Assembly: GCA_025529335.1 (NCBI GenBank)
Contig: JAMYHX010000562.1
Span: 1-25,400, forward strand
Length of the DNA stretch: 25,400 nucleotides
From: Rhizopus sp. PT2906
Lineage: Eukaryota; Mucoromycota; Mucoromycetes; Mucorales; Rhizopodaceae
Reading direction: 5' to 3'
In this document: positions 9,294 through 17,308 of the stretch, one piece after another
How positions within the stretch are numbered: the first letter of the stretch is position 1
Layout of the letters: each line of letters begins with the position of its first letter
Notes under the pieces: model-generated
Databases searched by the model: none
What the model saw: the letters and a program-made list of their open reading frames with translations, nothing else
What the model was told of the DNA's origin: nothing
Position numbers and translations under genes: made by a program

Positions 9294-10684
9294 CTACAAC
9301 ATGGAAACAAAAGTAAGAAACAAGGTGGCGAATGCGGTCATGAAAATAGTTTGATCCACTGAAGAGGCTGAGCTTGCAGCGCCCTTTGCAATAGAACCAG
9401 CAGGAGTGACTTGCAGAGAGGAAGCAGTAGGTACAGGCGCTGAGCTTGCAGGTATGCTAGCAGAAGCAGAAACAGAAGGAGTACCTGTGGCATTTGTTGC
9501 ATTTTCTTGATAAGAAGCGTTGCGCCAACCTGCGCAAGTACCAACAGGACTGAGTTGGACGTGAGGATGCAAGATAGGCAAGGCTTTGATGGCAGCGCCG
9601 ACAGTGACATTATTCAAGTCATGCATAAGTGAGTTACCACCTTGCTTCATAGTAGGCAGTTGCTTAGCCCATTCAGTAACATTAGCAAGGAGTCCTTGTT
9701 CGGTTTGACCACCTGCAGTGATTCTCCAGTCTTGTGAATCAACAGACCACATAGCAGGAACGTAGCCAAGTTGATGTACAATGTATCGAATACGGTCATC
9801 AATATCACCACGAGGCTAAAGAAAGAGAGAAGAGATATAAAATAGGGAGAAGTCAGTGAACAGATTGCACAACACAAAGAAGGAGACTTACAGGACGCAT
9901 CAAACGAGGAGTAACACCAATGACTTCCTTAATGGCTTCTTCAGTCCACTTTAATTCACCAATGACCTGCTCGTTGGAGATCGTTGTCAATTCTTTATGG
10001 TCCCTTAAAAAATAGAGTCATGGTCAGTTTAACTATTTTTGTAATAAAAGAAGAGATGTTTTACCAAGTATGAATACCAATTTCATGGCCTTCGTCATAA
10101 GCTTGTTTGAGAACATCAGGGCGAGCAATAACTTGTTTACCAACGACAAAGAAGGTAACCTTGACATTAATTGTCTTTAGATAAGCCAGTAGATCTTTAG
10201 TAACTTCATAAGGTCCATCATCAAAACTCTAATTATTGAAGTTACTAAATTTGTAAATAGTCTAGAAACAAGCAATAAAAAATAGACATTCTTACCGTTC
10301 CCCAAATCTTTGGGTCTGTGCAATGAACAATATCTGTAGGCTTAACACAGCCATCCCAAGTCCAGTTACAATAGGTGTTATTTCCGGAAGGATTAGCATT
10401 TTGAATAATGCCATCTATTTATGAAATTAGTATACATTGCATAATGAATGTACACACACACATGTACCTGCGGTAAGGATATTAGGAGACACTTTAAGAG
10501 CAGGGTCATCTTTAACCAAAGCTAACCATTCAGGTTTAGGATCTGGTTTACTTCCATCTACAGGGTATGAATTCTTCCAAGGGAAGTTTGATGTTGGAAC
10601 AGCAAGTGTTTGCTGAGCAAAAGTTTGATGTGCATAAGCTAAAGAGAGGATAGTGACGAGGATGTTCTTGTTGTCTAAAATCAT
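9294..10684 (-). CDS. Chitin deacetylase, secreted, probably GPI-anchored
   Basis: This enzyme removes acetyl groups from chitin to make chitosan, a major wall polymer of Mucoromycota. Five exons are read on the minus strand: 10684-10468, 10414-10296, 10228-10065, 10003-9892 and 9815-9294, giving 377 residues. Residues 1-23 form a signal peptide (hydrophobic ILVTILSLAYA, cleavage near TFA|QQ). The NodB-type deacetylase motifs are present: SFDDGP (motif 1, Ser replacing the usual Thr), HTWDH (motif 2, metal-binding HTxxH), RPPRGDIDDR (motif 3), WSVDSQDW (motif 4) and LMHDL (motif 5). Three of the four introns cut at or beside motifs 1, 2 and 3. After a Ser/Thr/Ala-rich stalk, the last residues are hydrophobic (FATLFLTFVSML), suiting a GPI signal. 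Several N-glycosylation sequons occur. Confidence 0.93.
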
Positions 10685-10732
10685 TGTTTTTTGAAGAGGA
10701 TAAAAAGGAGAAGAGGAGAGAATAATGAGAAC

Positions 10733-10740
10733 TATTTATA
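10733..10740 (-). promoter_or_regulatory. Candidate TATA box of the chitin deacetylase gene
   Basis: Read on the minus strand, TATAAATA lies about 49 nt upstream of the deacetylase ATG. It is a near-consensus TATA in the short spacer before the Npr2 stop. A strong TATA suits a regulated wall enzyme, but that is an inference. Confidence 0.5.
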
Positions 10741-10913
10741 GCCAAACAACGAAATCCAAAATTAGTTTGATCTCTATGGAAACGATGGAAATCAAATAAA
10801 ACACGCCCTTCACTTAATGAACTCAAAAGAAACAGCAGCCTTTTTCCTGTCAATCTTTTTGTATCACGGTTGTTGTTAGGAGTCGAGTAGGACAACAAAA
10901 GCCCATATTTATT

Positions 10914-12535
10914 TCATCTAAAAATAAATTTTACGCTCCACTGCGTATCTTCCACTATAGATTCATCCATAGTCGATTCATCAGGCGGAGGATAACCTAG
11001 TTGTTCATCGAGTTCTTGAGGCGAGCATTCAAGCGCTGTGCATATTTCGTCATAGTGATGTTTACCATCAAGGTAAGGTATAATGTCTGGATAGATAGGC
11101 ATGCCTGTATTCTTGTTAATGACCACTTCATTATTTGAAGGCAAACATGTGGATTGTGCAACTTCGGTTTCATTAGTGATAGAGGTAAGTATTGGATATT
11201 TGTGAACTCTATAAATTAAGCCTTTGATCACACCAAATGAAACAATACGCCTATCATTTAAGTTAGCTCTCATATCCTTAATACAAAACAAAGCCCGGGT
11301 CACCTTTCGTCTACATGTAAATTCGCCACTTGCTGTTCTTCCATCCACTCTTTTACTGTCTGTCCATATTTGAATCCACAATATAATGCATACATGCGCT
11401 CAATTGATATTTCAGGAATATCTATAAAGGGTAAGTTTATGATCAAGACTGTAGATCTCTTTACTTACTTGGGAGCATAATATACTTTAAGCACTCTTGA
11501 GCAAGCCCTGACTTGTGATCAAATAATCTTGTAATTTCTGGCTTGACTGCATAAATGTTTGAATATTGAAAGATGTCAATCAAGATAATACACCCATAGT
11601 ACCTACAAGTCATATGAGTATTTCTATATAATATATGTTTACATACATCATGTGTTCAAGGCTTTGTCTTGCCCACTCTGGCTTAACATTGGCTATTTCA
11701 GCTATTCGTTTTACATGATAAACACCATTAATAAGACTAGCCACTTTTTGTACCGTGATATCCCAATTAAGGTTCATCATTTTCTTTATATCTACTGTAC
11801 AAACAGGGACATGATAGTCACGTACTGTCTGTGGATTAGGATAAGTTGGAAATAGCTTCAGGTTGATCGTATTAAATGTGTCTTTATATATAAATTGTTA
11901 TCATTAATAAATAAGGGGAAGGACTAATTAGATGACTCACTTATTGGTATTTGGCATTCACAATAACTGTTCAAGTCTTCAAATAACTGCTCAATCACAT
12001 TTTGCACTGTCTGTAATTCAGAATGAACATTCTGTGATAAAAAATTACACTCAAGCTACATGCAGTAAGTTATATGTATATAAAGCCACATATATAAAAT
12101 ATATATACATGTACGCGTGCACACACACACACACACGCGTATATATAAACAACTTACTTCTAAGCCCTCAAGTACCCTTGACAGTTTTCTAACTACAGCT
12201 TCATAACTACTTGTTTCAGCGTCCTGTTCGAATACAAAACAAAGATTGAATCGAAACTCGTTTCTGAAATGTTGATATTTTTCATGATCGTGCAATACAA
12301 CAGGACAACCCATCACCTTATATCCATTTGTGCAGATTGTCACTAGGCGCTTATAGAGTGGTTTCTTTGGAATAACATATTCGCTTATTGCTTCGAAATC
12401 AATCAGTGTCTTTCCCGTTCCATCTTGAGTTGTAATACTTCCTTCTGGTACTTGGTGTTTAACTACTGTTCCTTTTATAATGTCAAATACTGCATAAAAT
12501 ATACTATGAATTCGTGGAAATCCTTGAAATTCCAT
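10914..12535 (-). CDS. NPR2: Npr2/NPRL2, nitrogen permease regulator (SEACIT/GATOR1 subunit)
   Basis: Npr2 pairs with Npr3 in the complex that switches off TORC1 through the Rag/Gtr GTPases when amino acids are scarce. Six exons are read on the minus strand: 12535-12158, 12055-11941, 11881-11647, 11602-11469, 11421-11304 and 11250-10914, giving 438 residues (human NPRL2 is about 380). Family landmarks in order are FPRIHSIFYAVFD (longin-like N-terminus), YKVMGCPVVLHDHEKYQHFR, FNLCFVFE, IFQYSNIYAV, NLHVDERRIVSFGVIKGLIY and the C-terminal YLDGKHHYDEICTALECSPQ. The fifth intron (donor GTGACC) is supported because removing it restores VDERRIVSFG. Human NPRL2 ends soon after the ELDERL block, and this protein adds about 25 acidic residues. 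Intron 1 carries a long alternating purine-pyrimidine tract. Confidence 0.92.
12099..12147. repeat. 49-bp alternating purine-pyrimidine tract with inverted repeat
   Basis: Every step from 12099 to 12147 alternates purine and pyrimidine: an AT run, then ACATGTACGCGTG, a CA repeat, then CACGCGT and another AT run. TACGCGTG at 12112-12119 and CACGCGTA at 12134-12141 are inverted copies around the CA repeat. It lies wholly inside Npr2 intron 1 (12056-12157). Confidence 0.9.
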
Positions 12536-13008
12536 ATGCTCTGTATAAAAAAGAAAAAGAAAAAAAACAAACCCTGAAGAAAATGCTCCAAGCGGATCTT
12601 GAATAAATACAGAACATCAACGATTCATACACTTTATGCAAAATAGAAACCACGTTTCCTTACAAGAGAAAAGGAGAAGATGGGAGACCATATGTTTCTG
12701 AGTTGGTGGTTATTCTCAGTATGTGTCTCTTTTTTTATATATGCGTGATGATGACAACAATATGCATGTTAATCTATAGGGAAGAAAAAGTTATTTTTAA
12801 GGAAAAAAAAAAGAAAACAAACAAAAATAAAAAAACGTACGATTCTACATGATTACATCTTTCAGTAAGTGTATATGTCTTTTATTCTAAAAAGCTTTAT
12901 TTCTCTCTCTCTATCTCTTTCTTTCTTTTGCAGAGAAAAGGGGAGACGGAATAATGAAAAAAAAGGAGGGGAATATAATACAAAGATTTAAACATTCATT
13001 GTTTTAAG
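12536..13008. other. Npr2 upstream region and zinc-protein 3' flank
   Basis: This spacer holds the promoter of Npr2 (minus strand) at its left end and the 3' UTR of the small zinc protein at its right end. On the + strand there is an ATG at 12680 and two intron-like intervals with good borders: GTATGT at 12719 to CTATAG at 12779, and GTAAGT near 12870 to TTTTGCAG near 12933. A short divergent transcript is possible and is listed in the findings. A CT-rich run lies near 12902-12928. No conserved gene is recognised. Confidence 0.45.
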
Positions 13009-13398
13009 TTATTTCTGTTGTTGACCTGACTTGATATTCATCTCAGACCCTGTTGAATTCGAAGGTGACGGTAATCCAGGGAAAGGAGTATTATGCTGTA
13101 CATTAAATGTTGACCTTAGATAGGATAATAATGACGATTTACAAGCATCGTTCTTTGGTAGAAATTGTTGATAGATCACATCAAATGTCCAACAGCGAGA
13201 GCAGTACTCGTTTTCACCTAGTATTCGATTACAGCTGATACACTTTTTATGACAATCTGAGCAAAACCAATCTGTTCCAAGTGGTTTATTACAACCACCA
13301 CAAACAATCACATTATCACTATCTTCTCCATAGTCACTAAAATACGAGAAACCACTGTCTACGGTTGGCGAAGCAGGTGGTGATGGTAAGATGCTCAT
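13009..13398 (-). CDS. Small protein with tandem-duplicated CX2C-X9-CX2C zinc ribbon
   Basis: This is a single exon of 129 residues starting MSILPSPPASPTV. I do not recognise the family. Eight Cys at residues 33, 36, 46, 49, 53, 56, 66 and 69 form two copies of CX2C-X9-CX2C separated by three residues. The copies align throughout: CGGCNKPLGTDWFCSDC and CISCNRILGENEYCSRC share C-x-x-C-N-(K/R)-x-L-G, an aromatic, then C-S-x-C. This suggests two zinc ions and origin by internal duplication, similar in style to double zinc ribbons. The N-terminus is Ser/Pro-rich with SP and TP sites and an acidic patch. The C-terminus is polar and rich in S, N and Q. There is no signal peptide or membrane segment. 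A role in protein or nucleic-acid binding is plausible but not shown. Confidence 0.78.
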   Translation of the reverse strand: MSILPSPPASPTVDSGFSYFSDYGEDSDNVIVCGGCNKPLGTDWFCSDCHKKCISCNRILGENEYCSRCWTFDVIYQQFLPKNDACKSSLLSYLRSTFNVQHNTPFPGLPSPSNSTGSEMNIKSGQQQK

Positions 13399-13796
13399 GC
13401 TATTGTTGTAATATATAAAAAGAGAAGAAAAAGAAAAGGGAAAGAAGAAGGATAAAAATAGAGTTCAAAGAGATATTTATATTAAAGCTCACGGACAAAA
13501 GCCGAATTTATTATATTACTGCACTAAAATAAATATATAAAAAAAAAGAGTTTGTCTCCTATTATGCATACATGCATTATATGTGAATTTCTCTGTCAAA
13601 TTTGGTAATCGTTCAACCATCGGCTCGGTTGACACTGGGTAAGCTAAAGGGTGCATAGTCTAATTTTACATTTATTTATTTACTATCATGGCCCCCTTTT
13701 TCATTTTTGTATGCAATGCCAAAGAGAATCTTTAACAATAATCAAAGTGATTGTATAATCAAAAAGGCGCAATGGCTGCATTAAAATTTTGTTTCT
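13399..13796. other. Spacer between zinc-ribbon protein and RPAP1
   Basis: This should carry the promoter of the zinc-ribbon gene (left) and the 3' UTR of RPAP1 (right), both on the minus strand. A short hairpin TCAACC/GGTTGA with an 8-nt loop lies at about 13613-13632. A palindromic ATGCATACATGCAT-like stretch lies near 13565. I see no gene. Confidence 0.45.
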
Positions 13797-16700
13797 TTAT
13801 TTATAAAGTACTAATCCAGCTTTAGAAAGTTGCTCTATTTCAACACTTGAAAGTTGTGGAACTTCATTTACGCCAACTTTTAGAGTTGATAAAATGTCAT
13901 GATAATCGCTAAATAGTAAGTGACGATAGTCAATAACATCAATCTGAGTCACAAGATATACCAAAAGGCGCGCAAATCCATGATGCCCGAACGAGACAGA
14001 TGCATATTGAGCAATAAAGGACTGATAGAACTGAAAAAAAGGTACCTGGGCCTGTCGGATATAACCCGACGATCTCCGCCAAGCGTTCTCCAGTGCACTC
14101 AAACTAGTCTTGATTCTACAGTGTATATCTAACAAGTCGCTTATCTTCTTTGACACTCGATCATCCCAAAAGATCTCTCGTTCGCTTTCTACACCTGCTT
14201 CACGTCCTTCTCGATCACCAATCAAAAACACCTTCATCAACGTCACAATTGCCAGTTCATGATGCACCTCTTCTTGGAACAGTCTTGCTGCAATCTCAAA
14301 CGTTTTTGACACAACCGTCGCTGCATCGTCTTTACTCTTTTGTGCCACTTTTGATTTATCCAAATGATACATTGCATCGATAGGTGACATAATAAACGCA
14401 CTCGCTTCTAGTGTACTATCCTCACATTTGTTTTCTTCTATCTGTGGGTACATCAGTGTCTTGACTGGTCTACCGTCATATCTAAACAGAGCCTTGGAAA
14501 TTTCAAGATCCTTTGTTTGAATCTGGAAATAAAATGGCCTCATACTTTCGTCAACGACTTGTGTTGATAGACAAAGCTGCAGGAAGTCCTGTGCCATCCA
14601 CGTTTCTGTTATGCCCGTGTGCAAACTTTGAATGCCTGATTCCAATTCCGCCATGCTCAACTGCATGTCTTCTTTCTTACATTGCTTCAGCCAAAGCCAG
14701 AGTGCATATCGACCATACATATCCTTTCTACTGTTGTTCTTTACTATATCCCAAGCTGATACTATCCTTTCCTTGGCTTCCTTGATCAAATCGCCATAAA
14801 GTGAGTGGTCATGAAGACTTGCATATGCAGAAATAAATTGAATGTAACGGTAGATATGATGTGTCGTGTAACCCCCAGATGCAGCGGAATTACTAAATAT
14901 AAAGGCATCTTCCTCCTGAGTGATGGTCTTCCAGGATTGTTGCACCGTCTCCAATTCTGGTTTAAATAAATCAATATAAGTAGCCCATGCACCCATGTAG
15001 CCTAATGCGGATTCATACAGTGGTCCTGGCTGAGTGTATTTTAATATGGCTGTGATTGCAGGCAAGTACGCTGTAGGTTGAGGCCAATCAATTGCATGCT
15101 CAGGAATGGTCTTATGAGGGTCTGCAGCAGCATGGAGTAAGACTTCCAAAAGTTCAATAGCAGCAGAGGCACGAATAACCTGTAGCCGTGTGTCCCTTTG
15201 TTTCTTATCGAGCACAACCCGGAACCAGTCCATCACGGGTTCCTGAGAACTTTCCAGGATGGGGGCAATGAACCCGTAGGAAGCCAGCACACGCAGTAGC
15301 TTTAGGGTTTCAAGCTGCAGTGCATACGCTCTACGTTTCAGCGAATCACATGCGATATCCGGGTTAGTTACCAAAAAAGGCAGCAAGCTTGTCATTCTTT
15401 CCACAATCTCTTCTGCAATGTGTTTACTGCCCTGCGCCAAAACGGTTAAAAGTCTTACCGCAGCCAAACTAGGGTAAACAAAGACATTGCCATCATCCGT
15501 CATGGGCCATTGTGTCTTGACAATACCCCACTGTACGACAGGTTCGATCAGCTCTTCTTCTTCGATTGAATCGCATATATCTTCGCCTGCTTCAGCCAGT
15601 TGAACAAGGATACGAACGAGTAATTCTACAGAGGCTGGGTCGCCTTGAATCAACTCACTTTTGTTCTCAGACGCAATCAAGTATCGGATACGAGGTAAAA
15701 TATTCATCTTGATGAGAGCACGGGCTAAATCTTGCTCAGCGAGGGCTGCATCATCCTCTTTCTCATCTTCATCAGCAACACCAGATTGTTGACGCACACG
15801 GTCAACAAGCTCAGAGAGCTTGTCATTCAGACCCTTTCGTTCAAGAGCTTTGGATCCACTTGGAAGCACAGGGTGGGCGATGTGTCCTAAGAATCTATTA
15901 AAGTCGACTGCCTTGGCTATCAGTGTCTCCTCCCAATCATCTTCAAGGTCCAATACTAAAGCAGCCAGTGCTTTAACGGCGCCTACGAGCGCAATCAAAT
16001 GACGGTCATCTAATGCTGAACGAAGATAAATGGGTGCTGCATGTTCCTTTCCCGTAAATACACGCAATATCTTCCACCATGTCTCATCAGACTGTTGATG
16101 TTTGGCCTTTGTAATAATACGTGAGACGGTCGATAGCACAATGGCTCTCTGAGATGGCACTTGACTTCTCATCAGATAAAACAGCTCTGCTAAAGTATAT
16201 CCAGCCTTTTCTGGTTCGTCACCATGGTGATGGAGCCCCTTGTGCACAGGAATATTTTCGTTGTCGTTGATGATATTGCCTTGTAAATCAAATCTGACCT
16301 TTCGATAGACCTTTTCAATCTCACTTGCTTGACTTTTATCCTCTTCTTTTTCCTTTTGTAGCTGCTCTTTAAGCTCGTTTGTTAAGAATCGATCATCAAT
16401 CCAGGCAAGTTTCTCATTCTCGACAGGCACATCTGAAAAATACTTGCTCTTCATTTCCAACAGCTCTTGTCCTTCATCCTTGCTGCTTTCTGGTTCTTGA
16501 AATGTCACCTTCTTTTTATTCTCTACCGGTTCCGTATGCTTCTTTTTCAGTCCCTTCATGAGGATAGCAACTGATTCAGGGCTTAAGGTGTTCATGATCT
16601 CTGCACGCGCTTCCTCCAACTCCTGCTCAGACATTTCCTGAATACGTCTATCGTTTTCGTCTGTGTACATTGAACTGCCCAGCAGGGGCTCGCTGGAAGC

Positions 16701-17210
16701 TTTTACAGGCGTTGAAGCCGCTACCTGAGGAGGAGCTTCAGGACGGGGAGGCTTTGTGTTGTTTCTCTTGGCTTCTAATCTCCTTTTGAATTCGCTTCTG
16801 TGCACAGGCTTAGGAAACCCGTCCTTTTGACCTCGTGCAGGCTTATTGGGCATTTCTTCTGGCAAAGACGGTGGAGTCACTTTATCTACCGTATGCTCTG
16901 TGATATCTCCTAGCACTTGTCCGAGCATCGATGTCAAGTCAATCATTTTCTTGCTTACTGGAACATGAGGTTCAGGATGTGGATCCATCACTGGCTCATA
17001 CTCGACATCTTCAAGTGTTGGCATACCCGTATCTTTTTCCTTTGCTAATCGTTCAGCAAACACACTACGCTTGTTTTGTTGCTGAGAAGAATCGCCTTTG
17101 CGGATCACTTTAGCAGCAGGTTTCTGTTGGTTGGCAAAAAACTCTTGTTGAAGTCTTTCTAAATCGTCGTCGTCATCTGCATTAAATGTAGGTCGAGTGA
17201 AAGTGCTCAT
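13797..17210 (-). CDS. RPAP1: RPAP1, RNA polymerase II-associated protein 1 (yeast Rba50 type)
   Basis: This single exon encodes 1137 residues from the ATG at 17210. By family, RPAP1 helps assemble RNA polymerase II in the cytoplasm and bring it to the nucleus with Npa3/GPN GTPases. The N-terminus has the RPAP1_N-type segment DDDDDLERLQQEFFANQQ followed by basic, Pro-rich linkers. Around residues 302-370 is the RPAP1_C block: KVRFDLQGNII, then HKGLHHHGDEPEKAGYTLAE and LFYLMRSQVPSQRA. The remaining 750 residues look like alpha-helical repeats. An in-frame ATG 16 codons upstream (17258) would add FFFFCLVCLTL, but this is translation of a T15 tract and a TTTG-rich 5' UTR, so I prefer the ATG at 17210, where the RPAP1_N segment follows at once. 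The gene starts only 98 nt after the RhoGEF stop. An intronless frame this long is unusual in this intron-rich window. Confidence 0.93.
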   Translation of the reverse strand: MSTFTRPTFNADDDDDLERLQQEFFANQQKPAAKVIRKGDSSQQQNKRSVFAERLAKEKDTGMPTLEDVEYEPVMDPHPEPHVPVSKKMIDLTSMLGQVLGDITEHTVDKVTPPSLPEEMPNKPARGQKDGFPKPVHRSEFKRRLEAKRNNTKPPRPEAPPQVAASTPVKASSEPLLGSSMYTDENDRRIQEMSEQELEEARAEIMNTLSPESVAILMKGLKKKHTEPVENKKKVTFQEPESSKDEGQELLEMKSKYFSDVPVENEKLAWIDDRFLTNELKEQLQKEKEEDKSQASEIEKVYRKVRFDLQGNIINDNENIPVHKGLHHHGDEPEKAGYTLAELFYLMRSQVPSQRAIVLSTVSRIITKAKHQQSDETWWKILRVFTGKEHAAPIYLRSALDDRHLIALVGAVKALAALVLDLEDDWEETLIAKAVDFNRFLGHIAHPVLPSGSKALERKGLNDKLSELVDRVRQQSGVADEDEKEDDAALAEQDLARALIKMNILPRIRYLIASENKSELIQGDPASVELLVRILVQLAEAGEDICDSIEEEELIEPVVQWGIVKTQWPMTDDGNVFVYPSLAAVRLLTVLAQGSKHIAEEIVERMTSLLPFLVTNPDIACDSLKRRAYALQLETLKLLRVLASYGFIAPILESSQEPVMDWFRVVLDKKQRDTRLQVIRASAAIELLEVLLHAAADPHKTIPEHAIDWPQPTAYLPAITAILKYTQPGPLYESALGYMGAWATYIDLFKPELETVQQSWKTITQEEDAFIFSNSAASGGYTTHHIYRYIQFISAYASLHDHSLYGDLIKEAKERIVSAWDIVKNNSRKDMYGRYALWLWLKQCKKEDMQLSMAELESGIQSLHTGITETWMAQDFLQLCLSTQVVDESMRPFYFQIQTKDLEISKALFRYDGRPVKTLMYPQIEENKCEDSTLEASAFIMSPIDAMYHLDKSKVAQKSKDDAATVVSKTFEIAARLFQEEVHHELAIVTLMKVFLIGDREGREAGVESEREIFWDDRVSKKISDLLDIHCRIKTSLSALENAWRRSSGYIRQAQVPFFQFYQSFIAQYASVSFGHHGFARLLVYLVTQIDVIDYRHLLFSDYHDILSTLKVGVNEVPQLSSVEIEQLSKAGLVLYK

Positions 17211-17251
17211 TGAAAGGGTCAAACAAACAAGACAAAAAAAAAAAAAAACAG

Positions 17252-17268
17252 CTGTCAAAAAAAGACAG
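17252..17268. repeat. Short hairpin in the RhoGEF-RPAP1 spacer
   Basis: CTGTC at 17252-17256 and GACAG at 17264-17268 are perfect inverted copies around seven A. The hairpin lies next to a 15-A run (17234-17248) in the 98-nt gap, so it falls in the RhoGEF 3' end or the RPAP1 5' UTR. Its function is unknown, and a stem this short can arise by chance. Confidence 0.5.
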
Positions 17269-17308
17269 TGATTCCATCTCCGCGTTATGCTTTTAAACTT
17301 TTTTTTTT

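Noticed and set aside
13613..13632. Hairpin TCAACC/GGTTGA, considered as a tRNA arm or other RNA gene
   Set aside because: No cloverleaf can be built around it. I found no tRNA in any spacer of the window.
17211..17258. Apparent signal peptide (FFFFCLVCLTL) at the N-terminus of RPAP1
   Set aside because: It comes from reading a T15 tract and 5' UTR in frame. RPAP1 is a cytosolic and nuclear protein, and the Met at 17210 directly precedes the conserved N-terminal segment.
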